From: UBA10646 sp046296295
GTDB taxonomy: Bacteria; Bacteroidota; Bacteroidia; Chitinophagales; Chitinophagaceae
Assembly: GCA_046296295.1 (NCBI GenBank)
Contig: JBKBLG010000009.1
Span: forward strand, 57,415-121,414
DNA length: 64,000 nucleotides
Reading direction: 5' to 3'
Shown here: positions 8,942-17,532 of the stretch, piece by piece
Layout: each line of letters begins with the position of its first letter
How positions within the stretch are numbered: position 1 is the first letter of the stretch
The notes under the pieces: model-generated
Told to the model about the DNA's origin: nothing
Database searches by the model: none
What the model saw: the letters and a program-made list of their open reading frames with translations, nothing else
Made by a program: the position numbers and the translations under genes

Positions 8942-9683
8942 TATTTCCGGCTTTACCCCAATCGCTAATTGCCTTTTTCAAATCGGCCTGTAGCTTAGCC
9001 CAAGTAACCTTGCTGCCTTTTTGTTTCACTTGCATAGCTGTTGTTGCTTGGGCTAGCGGTTGCAATTGAACACTTGTTGCAAACCAAGTAGTATGTAAGC
9101 GAGGTACTGCCAATCCGAGAATGAGGCCTGGTAATTGCCCCATTGTTTCGGGCCCGCTGCTCACGGGTATTTCGTCGCAATAGAAAGCTACTACTACTAC
9201 ACTATCGCATATTTTAGTGACCGCTTTACGGCATTCAAAGCCTGCAATGGTTCTTGTTTCATCGGTAATTCGCCACTTTAAATGGCGGATACTATCTTGT
9301 AACAAATAAGTTTTTTCAAACACATCTCTTTGAATACTTATTGTTCCTTTGGTAACTTCTTGAATTGCAATATCGTTTTCAGAAGGTTTGCTATCCCACA
9401 TATACTTTTGTGGTGTTGGATCTTCTAGGGCACGATACATGGTTTTTTGTGGCGTAAAAATGAGCTCGTATTGTGTAGTAACAAAACGTGGGAACTGCTT
9501 TTGCATCTCTTTTTTCCAAACATTTTCATCTTCGCCATCATCATCTCCATCCCACATTTCTAGGAGACTGTGTTGGTTGAAGCGGCGTTCATACACTACC
9601 CTGCCCGATTGTAAGAAAGTAGCTTGTGCAACAGCAATTATATTTACCGTAAGGAAAGAAATTATAAATATAAATATTTTCAT
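8916..9683 (-). CDS. GLPGLI family protein
   Basis: Secreted or periplasmic protein of 255 residues. A signal peptide (about 1-21, ending VAQA) contains LTVN from a motif copy. The family name motif appears as QLPGLILGL (about 189), preceded by AFYCDEIPVSSGPETMG, typical of the family. GLPGLI genes usually sit beside TonB-type outer membrane receptors, as here: the receptor ends 6 bp upstream on the same strand. The role is unknown; a periplasmic partner of the receptor is inferred. Confidence 0.88.
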   Translation of the reverse strand: MKIFIFIISFLTVNIIAVAQATFLQSGRVVYERRFNQHSLLEMWDGDDDGEDENVWKKEMQKQFPRFVTTQYELIFTPQKTMYRALEDPTPQKYMWDSKPSENDIAIQEVTKGTISIQRDVFEKTYLLQDSIRHLKWRITDETRTIAGFECRKAVTKICDSVVVVAFYCDEIPVSSGPETMGQLPGLILGLAVPRLHTTWFATSVQLQPLAQATTAMQVKQKGSKVTWAKLQADLKKAISDWGKAGNITMWRLLL

Positions 9684-9689
9684 ACTTAT

Positions 9690-12440
9690 TTATTTTTTTG
9701 CACCACTTTTATTAAAGTTATAACCAAGTGTTAGTAAGGCATAACGGCGAACAGTTTGCCATGTATTTTCACTAATAAAGTTGGTACTTATATTTCTGCC
9801 AAAACCTAGATATTGATTAAAAATATCATTCACACCAAAACTTAACTCAAGCTGATCTTGCTTACCTAGCAATCGCTTAATATTAGAACTTACGTAAAAG
9901 ATATTTCGCTGATTGGCAAACACCTCGGTACGTTGGTATAAATCAATTGTTGCATCAATTGTAAGTATCCATTTTTTGGTAAGCTTCATAGTAGCGTTCG
10001 GATTCATACTATAACTCCAATAACGTGTGGTTGTATTATTGTTAATACTGCTCTTACTAATATTGTAAGTTGCACTCATATTCATCCAATAATTAATCCA
10101 TTTATCACCCCAATAGCCACTATAAATTTCAAAGCTGTGAGCTTGATTATCTGTAATGTTTTGTTGCTGGTTAATGATGTTCACAAACCGGTTAATACTG
10201 GGGTTGTAACTTAGATTTAAGTTGATGGAAGGAGCAATATCAAACCCGTACGATAAATAACCTCCAATATTGTAATTACCATTCACATTAACGGTTTGAT
10301 TAACTCTTCGGCCGAGCGTATCAATCGTATTGGCATTTGTAATGGCGTTATCGGTGAAGTTCGCATAAGCTGATATATAGATGTTTCGGCTACGCAGTAC
10401 TTTATAATCGCTAAAGTTTAAGTTGAAATTATGGTTGAATGCTTGCTTTAAATTCGGGTTACCAATGGTAATATTTAAAGGGTCGCTGTTATCTATCAAA
10501 GGCTGTATTTGAGCAAGTGTTGGGTTGGTGTTGCTACCGCGATAACTTAAATTAAAGCGACGTTGCTTTTTTATACGCCATTCGATACTGGCTTGCGGTA
10601 AAAAATTGTTGAAGAAAATACTACGCGTAGTTTTTAAACGTAAATCTTCTTGATCAAATGTTGTACGCCCGATTTGCGAACCTAGTGAAGCGGTAACCTT
10701 TTTGCCAGTATAACGAAAGTTAACCCCACCGCTATTATTTATGGTATTGAAAATGAAGTGATTGCTTAACGAGTCTATCAAGCGGTCGTATTTTCCGCCA
10801 GGTACAGAACGTTCATAGGTGTTACGTTCAGCATCGTTTCGGTTAATAGCAACACTATAATTCAACTCTAGAAAAGTCTGCTTCCACAATGGTTCTGTGT
10901 AAGTAGCTTTTGTAGTAAATGTTGTTTGGGTAGATCTACTTGTTTTGTTCTGATCTATCAGATTACCCAATACTTGATTACCTGTTTTATCAAAGAATAT
11001 ATTGTTAGCTTCTAAGTAGCCGTTATAGCTAGTGTTATTTCCTGTAAGATCTATATTAACACTCATTGTTCTACCAGCTTTTTTAAATCGCTTACGGTAA
11101 AAGATGTTGGCATCCCAAAGATTGTTCTCATCTTTCCCTCGGGTAATGCGATCACTAGTATTGATACGGCTACCTTCTTCACTAATACTCTCGCCAATCA
11201 TGCGTTGGAAAGCATCGCTACGTTGAAAGTTAGATTTAGCGGTTGCCTTGAGTGAACTTGTAGAATCAATAGTGTATTCGTAAGTACCAAATACACGATT
11301 ACGTTGTCTATTGCTATTAAATACTGTACGAGATGTATTAACAAAACTAGTATCTGGTAAAATAGTTTGTGTGGTATTGGTTCTAAAACCACTTACTCTT
11401 TGATCGTTGAGTTGATAGTTAATATTAATATTATTTTTATCTTTATTCCATTTGTTACCAAACATCAAGCCCGCATTAACAGCTTGAGGCAATCCTTGTC
11501 CGCTGCTCCACTCATCGCGGTTGCTATACATACTACCATCGTCGTTAATTACAGTTGTTCTATCGGCATCGGTACTGTACTTTTCTCGTTCGTTCCAGTT
11601 AAGGCTTTGGAATTGTGTATTATCGGTGGTAACGTAGCCAGCAATTTTACGTTTTGCTTTAAAGGCATTAAACAACAGTTTAGCACGGTAATATTGATCA
11701 AAATCTGTACTACCCTCTAACTTGCCAAAGTATCCTTTTTTAGCACTTTCTTTTAGTTCTACGTTAATGGTGCGAGATTTCTCCCCATCGTCTATACCGG
11801 TGAATGCGGCCTGATCACTTTTTTTATCAAACACCTGTAATTTATCAACTGCATCGGCTCTTAGGTTTTGTGCTACCACTGCCGGATCATCGCTAAAAAA
11901 CTCTTCCCCATCTACTAAAATACGTTCTACTTTTTGGCCTTGTGCTACAATTTCGCCTTTACCATTCACCTGAATACCCGGTAAGCGTTTTAATAATTCT
12001 TGTACATTGGCATTGGCATCTACTTTAAAACTATCGGCTTTATATTCAATGGTATCGCCACGCATACGAATGGCAGCCACTTTTTGCTTAACAATTACCT
12101 CCTCTAACAGTTTTGCCTTTGTAACCAACGACACTTCGGGCATAGCTATCATTTTACCGTAAGGTACTTCTACAAAATCGGCAAACTCTACATAATTCGG
12201 ATAGGTAATTTTAAGAATATATTTCCCTTGCGGTAAATCATTTACTGCAAAGGCACCTTTATTATCGGTTCTAGTAAAGCGAATGAGTACAGAATCTTTG
12301 GCGTTAAGGAAGGCTATAACTGCCATGTGTAAAGGCTGCTTGTTGATGGTATCTTTTACAACGCCACTTACCCCCTGCTGCGCCCAAAGCATGAAGGCCA
12401 AGGAGCAACATAGAGCGGTAAGTAAAAAATGTTTTTTCAT
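9690..12440 (-). CDS. TonB-dependent receptor-like outer membrane beta-barrel protein
   Basis: A 916-residue outer membrane protein. A signal peptide (1-20, ending LWAQ) precedes a carboxypeptidase-regulatory-like beta sandwich (about 23-105, GVSGVVKDTINKQPLHMAVI). A plug-like domain (about 115-235, LLKRLPGIQVNGKGEIVAQG and VERILVDGEEFFSDDP) follows, then a large beta barrel ending in hydrophobic/aromatic strands (YALLTLGYNFN). The fit is to the OMP_b-brl_3 branch that lacks a clear TonB box, rather than SusC. Two loose motif copies encode DLPQGKY and VPYGK. Upstream of the GLPGLI gene, probably co-transcribed. Substrate unknown. Confidence 0.87.
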   Translation of the reverse strand: MKKHFLLTALCCSLAFMLWAQQGVSGVVKDTINKQPLHMAVIAFLNAKDSVLIRFTRTDNKGAFAVNDLPQGKYILKITYPNYVEFADFVEVPYGKMIAMPEVSLVTKAKLLEEVIVKQKVAAIRMRGDTIEYKADSFKVDANANVQELLKRLPGIQVNGKGEIVAQGQKVERILVDGEEFFSDDPAVVAQNLRADAVDKLQVFDKKSDQAAFTGIDDGEKSRTINVELKESAKKGYFGKLEGSTDFDQYYRAKLLFNAFKAKRKIAGYVTTDNTQFQSLNWNEREKYSTDADRTTVINDDGSMYSNRDEWSSGQGLPQAVNAGLMFGNKWNKDKNNININYQLNDQRVSGFRTNTTQTILPDTSFVNTSRTVFNSNRQRNRVFGTYEYTIDSTSSLKATAKSNFQRSDAFQRMIGESISEEGSRINTSDRITRGKDENNLWDANIFYRKRFKKAGRTMSVNIDLTGNNTSYNGYLEANNIFFDKTGNQVLGNLIDQNKTSRSTQTTFTTKATYTEPLWKQTFLELNYSVAINRNDAERNTYERSVPGGKYDRLIDSLSNHFIFNTINNSGGVNFRYTGKKVTASLGSQIGRTTFDQEDLRLKTTRSIFFNNFLPQASIEWRIKKQRRFNLSYRGSNTNPTLAQIQPLIDNSDPLNITIGNPNLKQAFNHNFNLNFSDYKVLRSRNIYISAYANFTDNAITNANTIDTLGRRVNQTVNVNGNYNIGGYLSYGFDIAPSINLNLSYNPSINRFVNIINQQQNITDNQAHSFEIYSGYWGDKWINYWMNMSATYNISKSSINNNTTTRYWSYSMNPNATMKLTKKWILTIDATIDLYQRTEVFANQRNIFYVSSNIKRLLGKQDQLELSFGVNDIFNQYLGFGRNISTNFISENTWQTVRRYALLTLGYNFNKSGAKK

Positions 12441-12556
12441 GCAGTTAGCAAGTTTAGTGTTTAGCGTGTATCTTGGTTATCCAATATTCAATCATTTACG
12501 AAAAGCTATGTTGTTTTATTATGGTAAATGGTTGTTAAAAATTGTTTAACGGCAAT

Positions 12557-14584
12557 ATGAGCACCACTGCACGAAAGTTGGCCAATAAAGCTAACAAGGC
12601 GAACAACAATGTGAATTCAGCAAACCCTCCTGTGAATGCTGCACTACAACGTTACGAAGACACACATTTTGTAGATACAACCAAACCTGTTTGGAACTAT
12701 AGTACTTTCACAGAGGAAGATATTCGTAATTTTCAACGGGGCACACACTACCGATTGTATGAGCTATTTGGTAATCATCATAAAAATGTATTAGGTACTG
12801 AAGGTTATTACTTTGCAGTATGGGCACCCAATGCCACAGCAGTGTTTGTAAGCGGCGATTTTAATGAATGGAACAACACTACACATCAGCTGTTTGTGCG
12901 CCTCGACCATTCGGGCATATGGGAGGGCTTTATACCAAATGTTAAAAAAGGCGATGCCTATAAATACCATATACATGGTTTCAAGGGTGTTCGATTAGAT
13001 AAAGGCGACCCCTTTGCTCGCCATTGGGAAACACGCCCGAAAACTGCATCTAAAGTTTGGGATACTTGGTACGAATGGACAGATACTGAATGGATGCAGC
13101 AACGCAAGCAACATAACAGCTTAGCAGCACCATGGAGTGTGTACGAAGTGCATTTAGCAAGTTGGTTGCGCCCCGATGCGAACGATCCTGAAACATACTT
13201 GAGCTATGCTATGATTGCCGAAAAGCTTGTTCCCTATGTACAAGAAATGGGCTTTACACACGTAGAACTTATGCCTGTAATGGAACACCCCTTCGATGGC
13301 AGTTGGGGCTACCAAGGCACCGGTTATTTTGCACCAACAAGTCGTTTTGGAACGCCACAAGATTTTGCTTTTTTAGTAGAATGCTTTCATAAAGCTGGCA
13401 TTGGTGTAATACTCGATTGGGTGCCTTCTCACTTCCCATACGATAGTCATGGCTTGTTCATGTTCGATGGTACACATACCTACGAATATGCTGATATGCG
13501 AAAGGGGTATCACCCCGATTGGAATAGTTACATTTTTAACTATGCTCGTGGCGAGGTTAAAAGTTTTCTCATCAGTAGTGCTCGGTATTGGTGCGATATT
13601 TTTCATGCCGATGGCTTGCGTGTAGATGCCGTAAGCAGTATGCTACGCCTCGATTATAGCCGTAACGAAGGCCAATGGGAGCCGAACATATTTGGCGGTA
13701 ACGGTAACCTAGAAGCTATTGCATTTATCAAAGACTTGAACGAAACACTTTATCGCGATTTTCCGGATATTCAAACCATTGCTGAAGAGGCAACCGATTG
13801 GCCGCATGTAAGCAAGCCTACTTTTGAAGGCGGCCTTGGTTTTGGTATGAAGTGGATGATGGGCTGGATGCACGATACCCTAGATTATTTTAAAATGGAC
13901 CCTATCTATCGGCAGTTCCATCAAGATAAATTCACTTTTAGCATGATGTATTTCTACGATGAAAACTTTATGCTACCGCTTAGCCACGATGAAGTGGTTC
14001 ATGGCAAAAGCCCTATGTTGTATAAAATGCCCGGCGATGAGTGGCAAAAATTCGCCAATCTTCGTTTGCTGTACACTTATATGTTCACACACCCGGGTGC
14101 AAAGTTGCTCTTTATGGGTAACGAGATAGGTAGTAATATTGAATGGAATTACAAGAGTGCTTTGCCATGGCAACTAACAGACTTTGTAAGCCATGGCGGT
14201 TTAAAATACTGCATTCAACAATTAAACCAGTTATACAGAAATTACCCCGCTTTATACGAACGTCAATTCACCTCAGATGGTTTTGAATGGCTCGATTTAA
14301 ATCATAGAGAACTTAGTGTAATTAGCTTCAAGCGAAAGGCCAAAAAGCCAAAAGATGATGTAATTGTTATACTGAATATGACTCCGGTTGTACGTAACGA
14401 TTGGAAAATATATGTACATCAAAAGAAAAAATGGAAAGAGATTTTTAATAGCGATGATAAAGCGTACTGGGGTACCGGCGATGTGTATAATCCTGCTATT
14501 AAACCAGTTTTGGTAGATAAAGCTTCTAAAACATACGAACTTACTATTCACTTGCCTGCATTAGGTGCCGTAGTAATTGCTTAA
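12557..14584 (+). CDS. glgB: 1,4-alpha-glucan branching enzyme
   Basis: GH13 branching enzyme that creates alpha-1,6 branches in glycogen. The ATG at 12557 is chosen over an in-frame TTG 15 bp upstream. It gives 675 residues. An Asn/Ala/Lys-rich N-terminal tail (about 1-40) precedes a CBM48 beta sandwich (about 70-190, VWAPNATAVFVSGDFNEW). The catalytic barrel carries the nucleophile Asp 357 in DGLRVDAVSS, the acid Glu 410 in IAEEATDWP and the third acid in LSHDEVVHGK. The 53-residue gap between nucleophile and acid matches E. coli GlgB. An all-beta C-terminal domain ends the protein. The gene diverges from the outer membrane receptor gene. Confidence 0.94.
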   Translation: MSTTARKLANKANKANNNVNSANPPVNAALQRYEDTHFVDTTKPVWNYSTFTEEDIRNFQRGTHYRLYELFGNHHKNVLGTEGYYFAVWAPNATAVFVSGDFNEWNNTTHQLFVRLDHSGIWEGFIPNVKKGDAYKYHIHGFKGVRLDKGDPFARHWETRPKTASKVWDTWYEWTDTEWMQQRKQHNSLAAPWSVYEVHLASWLRPDANDPETYLSYAMIAEKLVPYVQEMGFTHVELMPVMEHPFDGSWGYQGTGYFAPTSRFGTPQDFAFLVECFHKAGIGVILDWVPSHFPYDSHGLFMFDGTHTYEYADMRKGYHPDWNSYIFNYARGEVKSFLISSARYWCDIFHADGLRVDAVSSMLRLDYSRNEGQWEPNIFGGNGNLEAIAFIKDLNETLYRDFPDIQTIAEEATDWPHVSKPTFEGGLGFGMKWMMGWMHDTLDYFKMDPIYRQFHQDKFTFSMMYFYDENFMLPLSHDEVVHGKSPMLYKMPGDEWQKFANLRLLYTYMFTHPGAKLLFMGNEIGSNIEWNYKSALPWQLTDFVSHGGLKYCIQQLNQLYRNYPALYERQFTSDGFEWLDLNHRELSVISFKRKAKKPKDDVIVILNMTPVVRNDWKIYVHQKKKWKEIFNSDDKAYWGTGDVYNPAIKPVLVDKASKTYELTIHLPALGAVVIA

Positions 14585-14586
14585 TT

Positions 14587-14625
14587 TTAACCACAAAGGC
14601 CGCCATTGGCGACCTTTGTGGTTAA
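14587..14625. terminator. Bidirectional terminator between glgB and the MoxR-like gene
   Basis: An 18-bp stem with one mismatch (TTAACCACAAAGG arm) closes on a 3-nt loop, 2 bp after the glgB stop. A/T-rich flanks on both sides suit termination from both strands of this convergent pair. Confidence 0.8.
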
Positions 14626-14642
14626 AGTACTGTAGTAATTTA

Positions 14643-14682
14643 CCTTGCGGTAAATGATAGCAAAATCTTATTTACCGCAAGG
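14643..14682. repeat. Inverted pair of motif variants after the MoxR-like gene
   Basis: Both arms carry the G variant (CCTTGCGGTAAAT), so they pair perfectly over 13 bp across a 14-nt loop. That suggests the two arms are kept matched. It lies just past the stop of the minus-strand MoxR-like gene and behind the glgB terminator. Confidence 0.8.
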
Positions 14683-14684
14683 TA

Positions 14685-16229
14685 CTAACGGTAATCATCT
14701 TCATTGAAATCGGCTTCATCGAAATTCAAGTTATCAAAATCCACCATACTACCCATTAAATCTTTAAATACAATTTTACCTTCTATGGTTTGCTTACTAA
14801 TGAGGCTATAACTAGCTAATCCGTGTAGTACAAACTCCATTAGCAAGGCAGCTTCTAGCTCGTTCGCATGTGGGTACATTTTTTTAACCAAGCCAAATAA
14901 ACCATCTACTTTGTACAATGCGAGTAACTTATCGGCATCTTTCATATCTACTAAAATATCAATGAAATTGCCAGCATCAAACCAACGAGTAATGGCTTTA
15001 TAAATACTTTCTTCTTCCGGCTTTTCATCGGCACTTTTCTTACCAACAACACGCTTTTTTTTCTGCTTTTCGGGGTTAGGGAAATAATTGATAAACTGTG
15101 TACGTATGGCTTTATCTACCAGATTCAATGCTACTTGGTAGGGGCCTTCTTGTTCACCTTCGTACACCAATTCAATTTTGCCTGTAATAGCTGGGATAAT
15201 GCCTGCTAAATCGCTAACCCACACTTGTGTTTGAGCCTCGTTATGAATAATACTTCTGCGTTCAGCACTGCTTACAGCATTCTCTAAAGCAGCAATAGTA
15301 AGGCGAGCACTTACACCACTTTTTTTATCTACAAACTCACTGTTACGAGCTTCGAAAGCAACCTGCTCTATCAAACGTTTAATTAAATCGCTTACAATTA
15401 TTTTTTCTTGTTGTGCAGGTAGTATTGCTGCCTCTTGCTGGGTAATGGTTAAGGCTGTTTCAATATCTTTCGGGTAGTGTGTAAGAATTTGACTTTCAAT
15501 TCTATCTTTTAAAGGGGTTACAATACTACCACGATTGGTATAATCTTCCGGATTGGCAGTAAACACAAATAAAATATCTAAAGGCATACGAAGTTTAAAG
15601 CCACGAATCTGAATATCTCCTTCTTGTAGTATGTTAAACAATGCTACTTGTATACGAGCTTGCAAGTCGGGCAACTCGTTGATTACAAAAATGCAACGGT
15701 TACTCCGTGGTATAATGCCGTAATGAATTACCTCTTCATCGGCAAAATTAAGTCGTAAGTTGGCTGCCTTAATAGGGTCTATATCGCCAATCAAATCGGC
15801 CACGCTAACATCGGGTGTTGCTAATTTTTCGGCATATCGTTCAGTATAATGCACCCAATGAATAGGTGTGTCATCGCCATGTTGAGCTATTAGGTTTTTG
15901 GCATATTTACTTAAAGGTTGTAAGGGATCATCGTTCACTTCGCTGCCCGCTACAATAGGGATGTATTCGTTAAGGAGGTGAACCATTTGCCGTGCCATCC
16001 GTGTTTTTGCTTGCCCTCGTAAGCCTAAGAATAAAATATTATGCCTGCTTAGTAATGCTCGTTCGGTATCGGGTATAACGGTATCATCGTAACCTATTAC
16101 ACCCGGAAATGGGTTTTCTCTTCGGCGAATTGCGTTGATTAAATTATCACGTACTTCGGCTTTGATAGATTTGGATTGATAGCCACTTGCTTTCAGTTGC
16201 CCCAAAGTTTTTATTGCATGTACATTCAT
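14685..16229 (-). CDS. MoxR / magnesium-chelatase-I-like AAA+ ATPase
   Basis: A 514-residue AAA+ ATPase. The Walker A loop is GLRGQAKTRMA (about 73), with a Walker B-like FVINELPDL and a sensor-like FVFTANPEDYTNRGSI (about 245). The ATG at 16229 (MNVHAIKTLG) is chosen; the longer open frame starts inside an intergenic motif hairpin. It follows a VWA protein by about 60 bp on the same strand, the same partnership as BchI/BchD and MoxR/VWA systems, where the ATPase remodels or activates a client. No chlorophyll or cobalamin genes are near, so a chaperone-like role is more likely than chelation. Clients are unknown. Confidence 0.87.
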   Translation of the reverse strand: MNVHAIKTLGQLKASGYQSKSIKAEVRDNLINAIRRRENPFPGVIGYDDTVIPDTERALLSRHNILFLGLRGQAKTRMARQMVHLLNEYIPIVAGSEVNDDPLQPLSKYAKNLIAQHGDDTPIHWVHYTERYAEKLATPDVSVADLIGDIDPIKAANLRLNFADEEVIHYGIIPRSNRCIFVINELPDLQARIQVALFNILQEGDIQIRGFKLRMPLDILFVFTANPEDYTNRGSIVTPLKDRIESQILTHYPKDIETALTITQQEAAILPAQQEKIIVSDLIKRLIEQVAFEARNSEFVDKKSGVSARLTIAALENAVSSAERRSIIHNEAQTQVWVSDLAGIIPAITGKIELVYEGEQEGPYQVALNLVDKAIRTQFINYFPNPEKQKKKRVVGKKSADEKPEEESIYKAITRWFDAGNFIDILVDMKDADKLLALYKVDGLFGLVKKMYPHANELEAALLMEFVLHGLASYSLISKQTIEGKIVFKDLMGSMVDFDNLNFDEADFNEDDYR

Positions 16230-16246
16230 AATTAATGGTTTGTTGC

Positions 16247-16288
16247 CCTTGCGGTAAATGTGTTGTTGGCATTGCATTTACCGTAAGG
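16247..16288. repeat. Inverted motif pair between the VWA and MoxR-like genes
   Basis: CCTTGCGGTAAATG (16247-16260) faces the minus-strand exact copy (16275-16288) across 14 nt. It lies between co-directional genes, 2 bp past the VWA stop codon, so it could attenuate transcription or set the relative amounts of the two proteins. Confidence 0.75.
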
Positions 16289-16290
16289 TA

Positions 16291-17388
16291 TTAGTATACA
16301 GTTTTACGTTTGCCACTTTCAAAATCGCGAAAAATAAAAGCACCTAACTTGTCTAAACTTGCGAAGAAAGCCTTACCATGATTGGTTTCTGTAAATTCTT
16401 GTACAAAGCGTTGCAAATAGGGGTCGCTTGCAATCATAAATGTGGTGATAGGAATTTTAAGTTTTTTGCATTGTGCGGCCATGCTGATGCAGCGGTTCAC
16501 AATTTTTCGATCGAGGCCAAAGCTGTTTTTATAATAGCGCCTGCCAATTTTTAAGCAGGTGGGCTTGCCATCGGTAATCATAAAAATTTGCTTATTGGTA
16601 TTTTTTCTTCGCCGCAAAATGTCCATAGCAAGCTCTAACCCTGCAACAGTATTGGTATGATAAGGACCCACTTGCAAATACGTCAAATCTTTGATTTCAA
16701 CCGGCCAAGCATCGTTGCCAAACACTACAATATCGAGGGTGTCTTTAGGATATTTTGTGGTAATAAGTTCACTTAATGCCATAGCTACTTTTTTAGCCGG
16801 TGTAATACGGTCTTCACCGTAAAGTATCATGCTATGGCTAATATCAATCATCAGCACTGTACTTGTTTGTGCTTTGAAATCTGTTTCGCGGATATGTAAA
16901 TCGTCTTCACGCATTTGAAACCGCTCAATACCGTGGTTGATTTGTGCGTTCCGAATACTTTCTGTAAAATCTATCTGCTCAAAGAGATCTCCAAACTGAT
17001 ACGGACGAATATCGGGTGCGATATCATCGCCTACGCCCGGTTTAAATGTTTGGTGACTACCTTGCTTACTCTTTTTGAGCTTACCGAAAATTTCTTCGAG
17101 GCTTCGCTTGCGAATTTGTTGTTCAGATTTAGAAGTTAACGATATGCTACCGTTGGGGTTATCATCTTTAATGTAACCATGCTCCTTCAAATCGTCAATA
17201 AAGTCGCCCATACCATACTCATTGTTAGTAAGTTGATATTGCTTATCAAGTTCGTTCATCCATTGCAGCGCCTCGCTTACATCCCCACTGGTGTAGGTAA
17301 GCAACTGCATGAAAATATCGAGCAGTTGTTCAAACTTATTTTTCTGCTGGGTATTGGGGTTAAAACGTATAAATCGGTTACCTAACAT
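16291..17388 (-). CDS. VWA-domain protein, partner of the MoxR-like ATPase
   Basis: A 365-residue cytoplasmic protein. The ATG at 17388 (MLGNRFIRFNP) is preferred; upstream in-frame codons encode no conserved sequence. An N-terminal helical region (about 1-150) precedes a von Willebrand A domain (about 170-360) with a full metal-ion-dependent adhesion site: DISHS, the downstream Thr in GPYHTNTVAG, and ITDGKPT. Such proteins act with MoxR AAA+ ATPases encoded next door. The pair reads VWA first, then ATPase, separated by a motif hairpin. Confidence 0.87.
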   Translation of the reverse strand: MLGNRFIRFNPNTQQKNKFEQLLDIFMQLLTYTSGDVSEALQWMNELDKQYQLTNNEYGMGDFIDDLKEHGYIKDDNPNGSISLTSKSEQQIRKRSLEEIFGKLKKSKQGSHQTFKPGVGDDIAPDIRPYQFGDLFEQIDFTESIRNAQINHGIERFQMREDDLHIRETDFKAQTSTVLMIDISHSMILYGEDRITPAKKVAMALSELITTKYPKDTLDIVVFGNDAWPVEIKDLTYLQVGPYHTNTVAGLELAMDILRRRKNTNKQIFMITDGKPTCLKIGRRYYKNSFGLDRKIVNRCISMAAQCKKLKIPITTFMIASDPYLQRFVQEFTETNHGKAFFASLDKLGAFIFRDFESGKRKTVY

Positions 17389-17485
17389 AATGGCAATGAA
17401 GCTAATTAATGTAAATAGACTATTATAACACCTCAACAGGCATTTAAGTTGCCTGTACCGAAAAATGCTGATTGGGTAAACAATC

Positions 17486-17510
17486 AAGGGGCGGCCTGAG
17501 GCCGCCCCTT
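17486..17510 (-). terminator. Terminator hairpin after glnS
   Basis: An 11-bp GC-rich stem (AAGGGGCGGCC) with a 3-nt loop lies 22 bp past the glnS stop. The T-run that follows on the minus strand is short and broken, so its strength is uncertain. Confidence 0.65.
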
Positions 17511-17532
17511 ATGTATCAGAAACAAAACATTA

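Noticed and set aside
11367..11720. 117-codon open frame on plus inside the receptor gene
   Set aside because: Shadow of the beta-barrel coding strand with no start context or recognisable protein.
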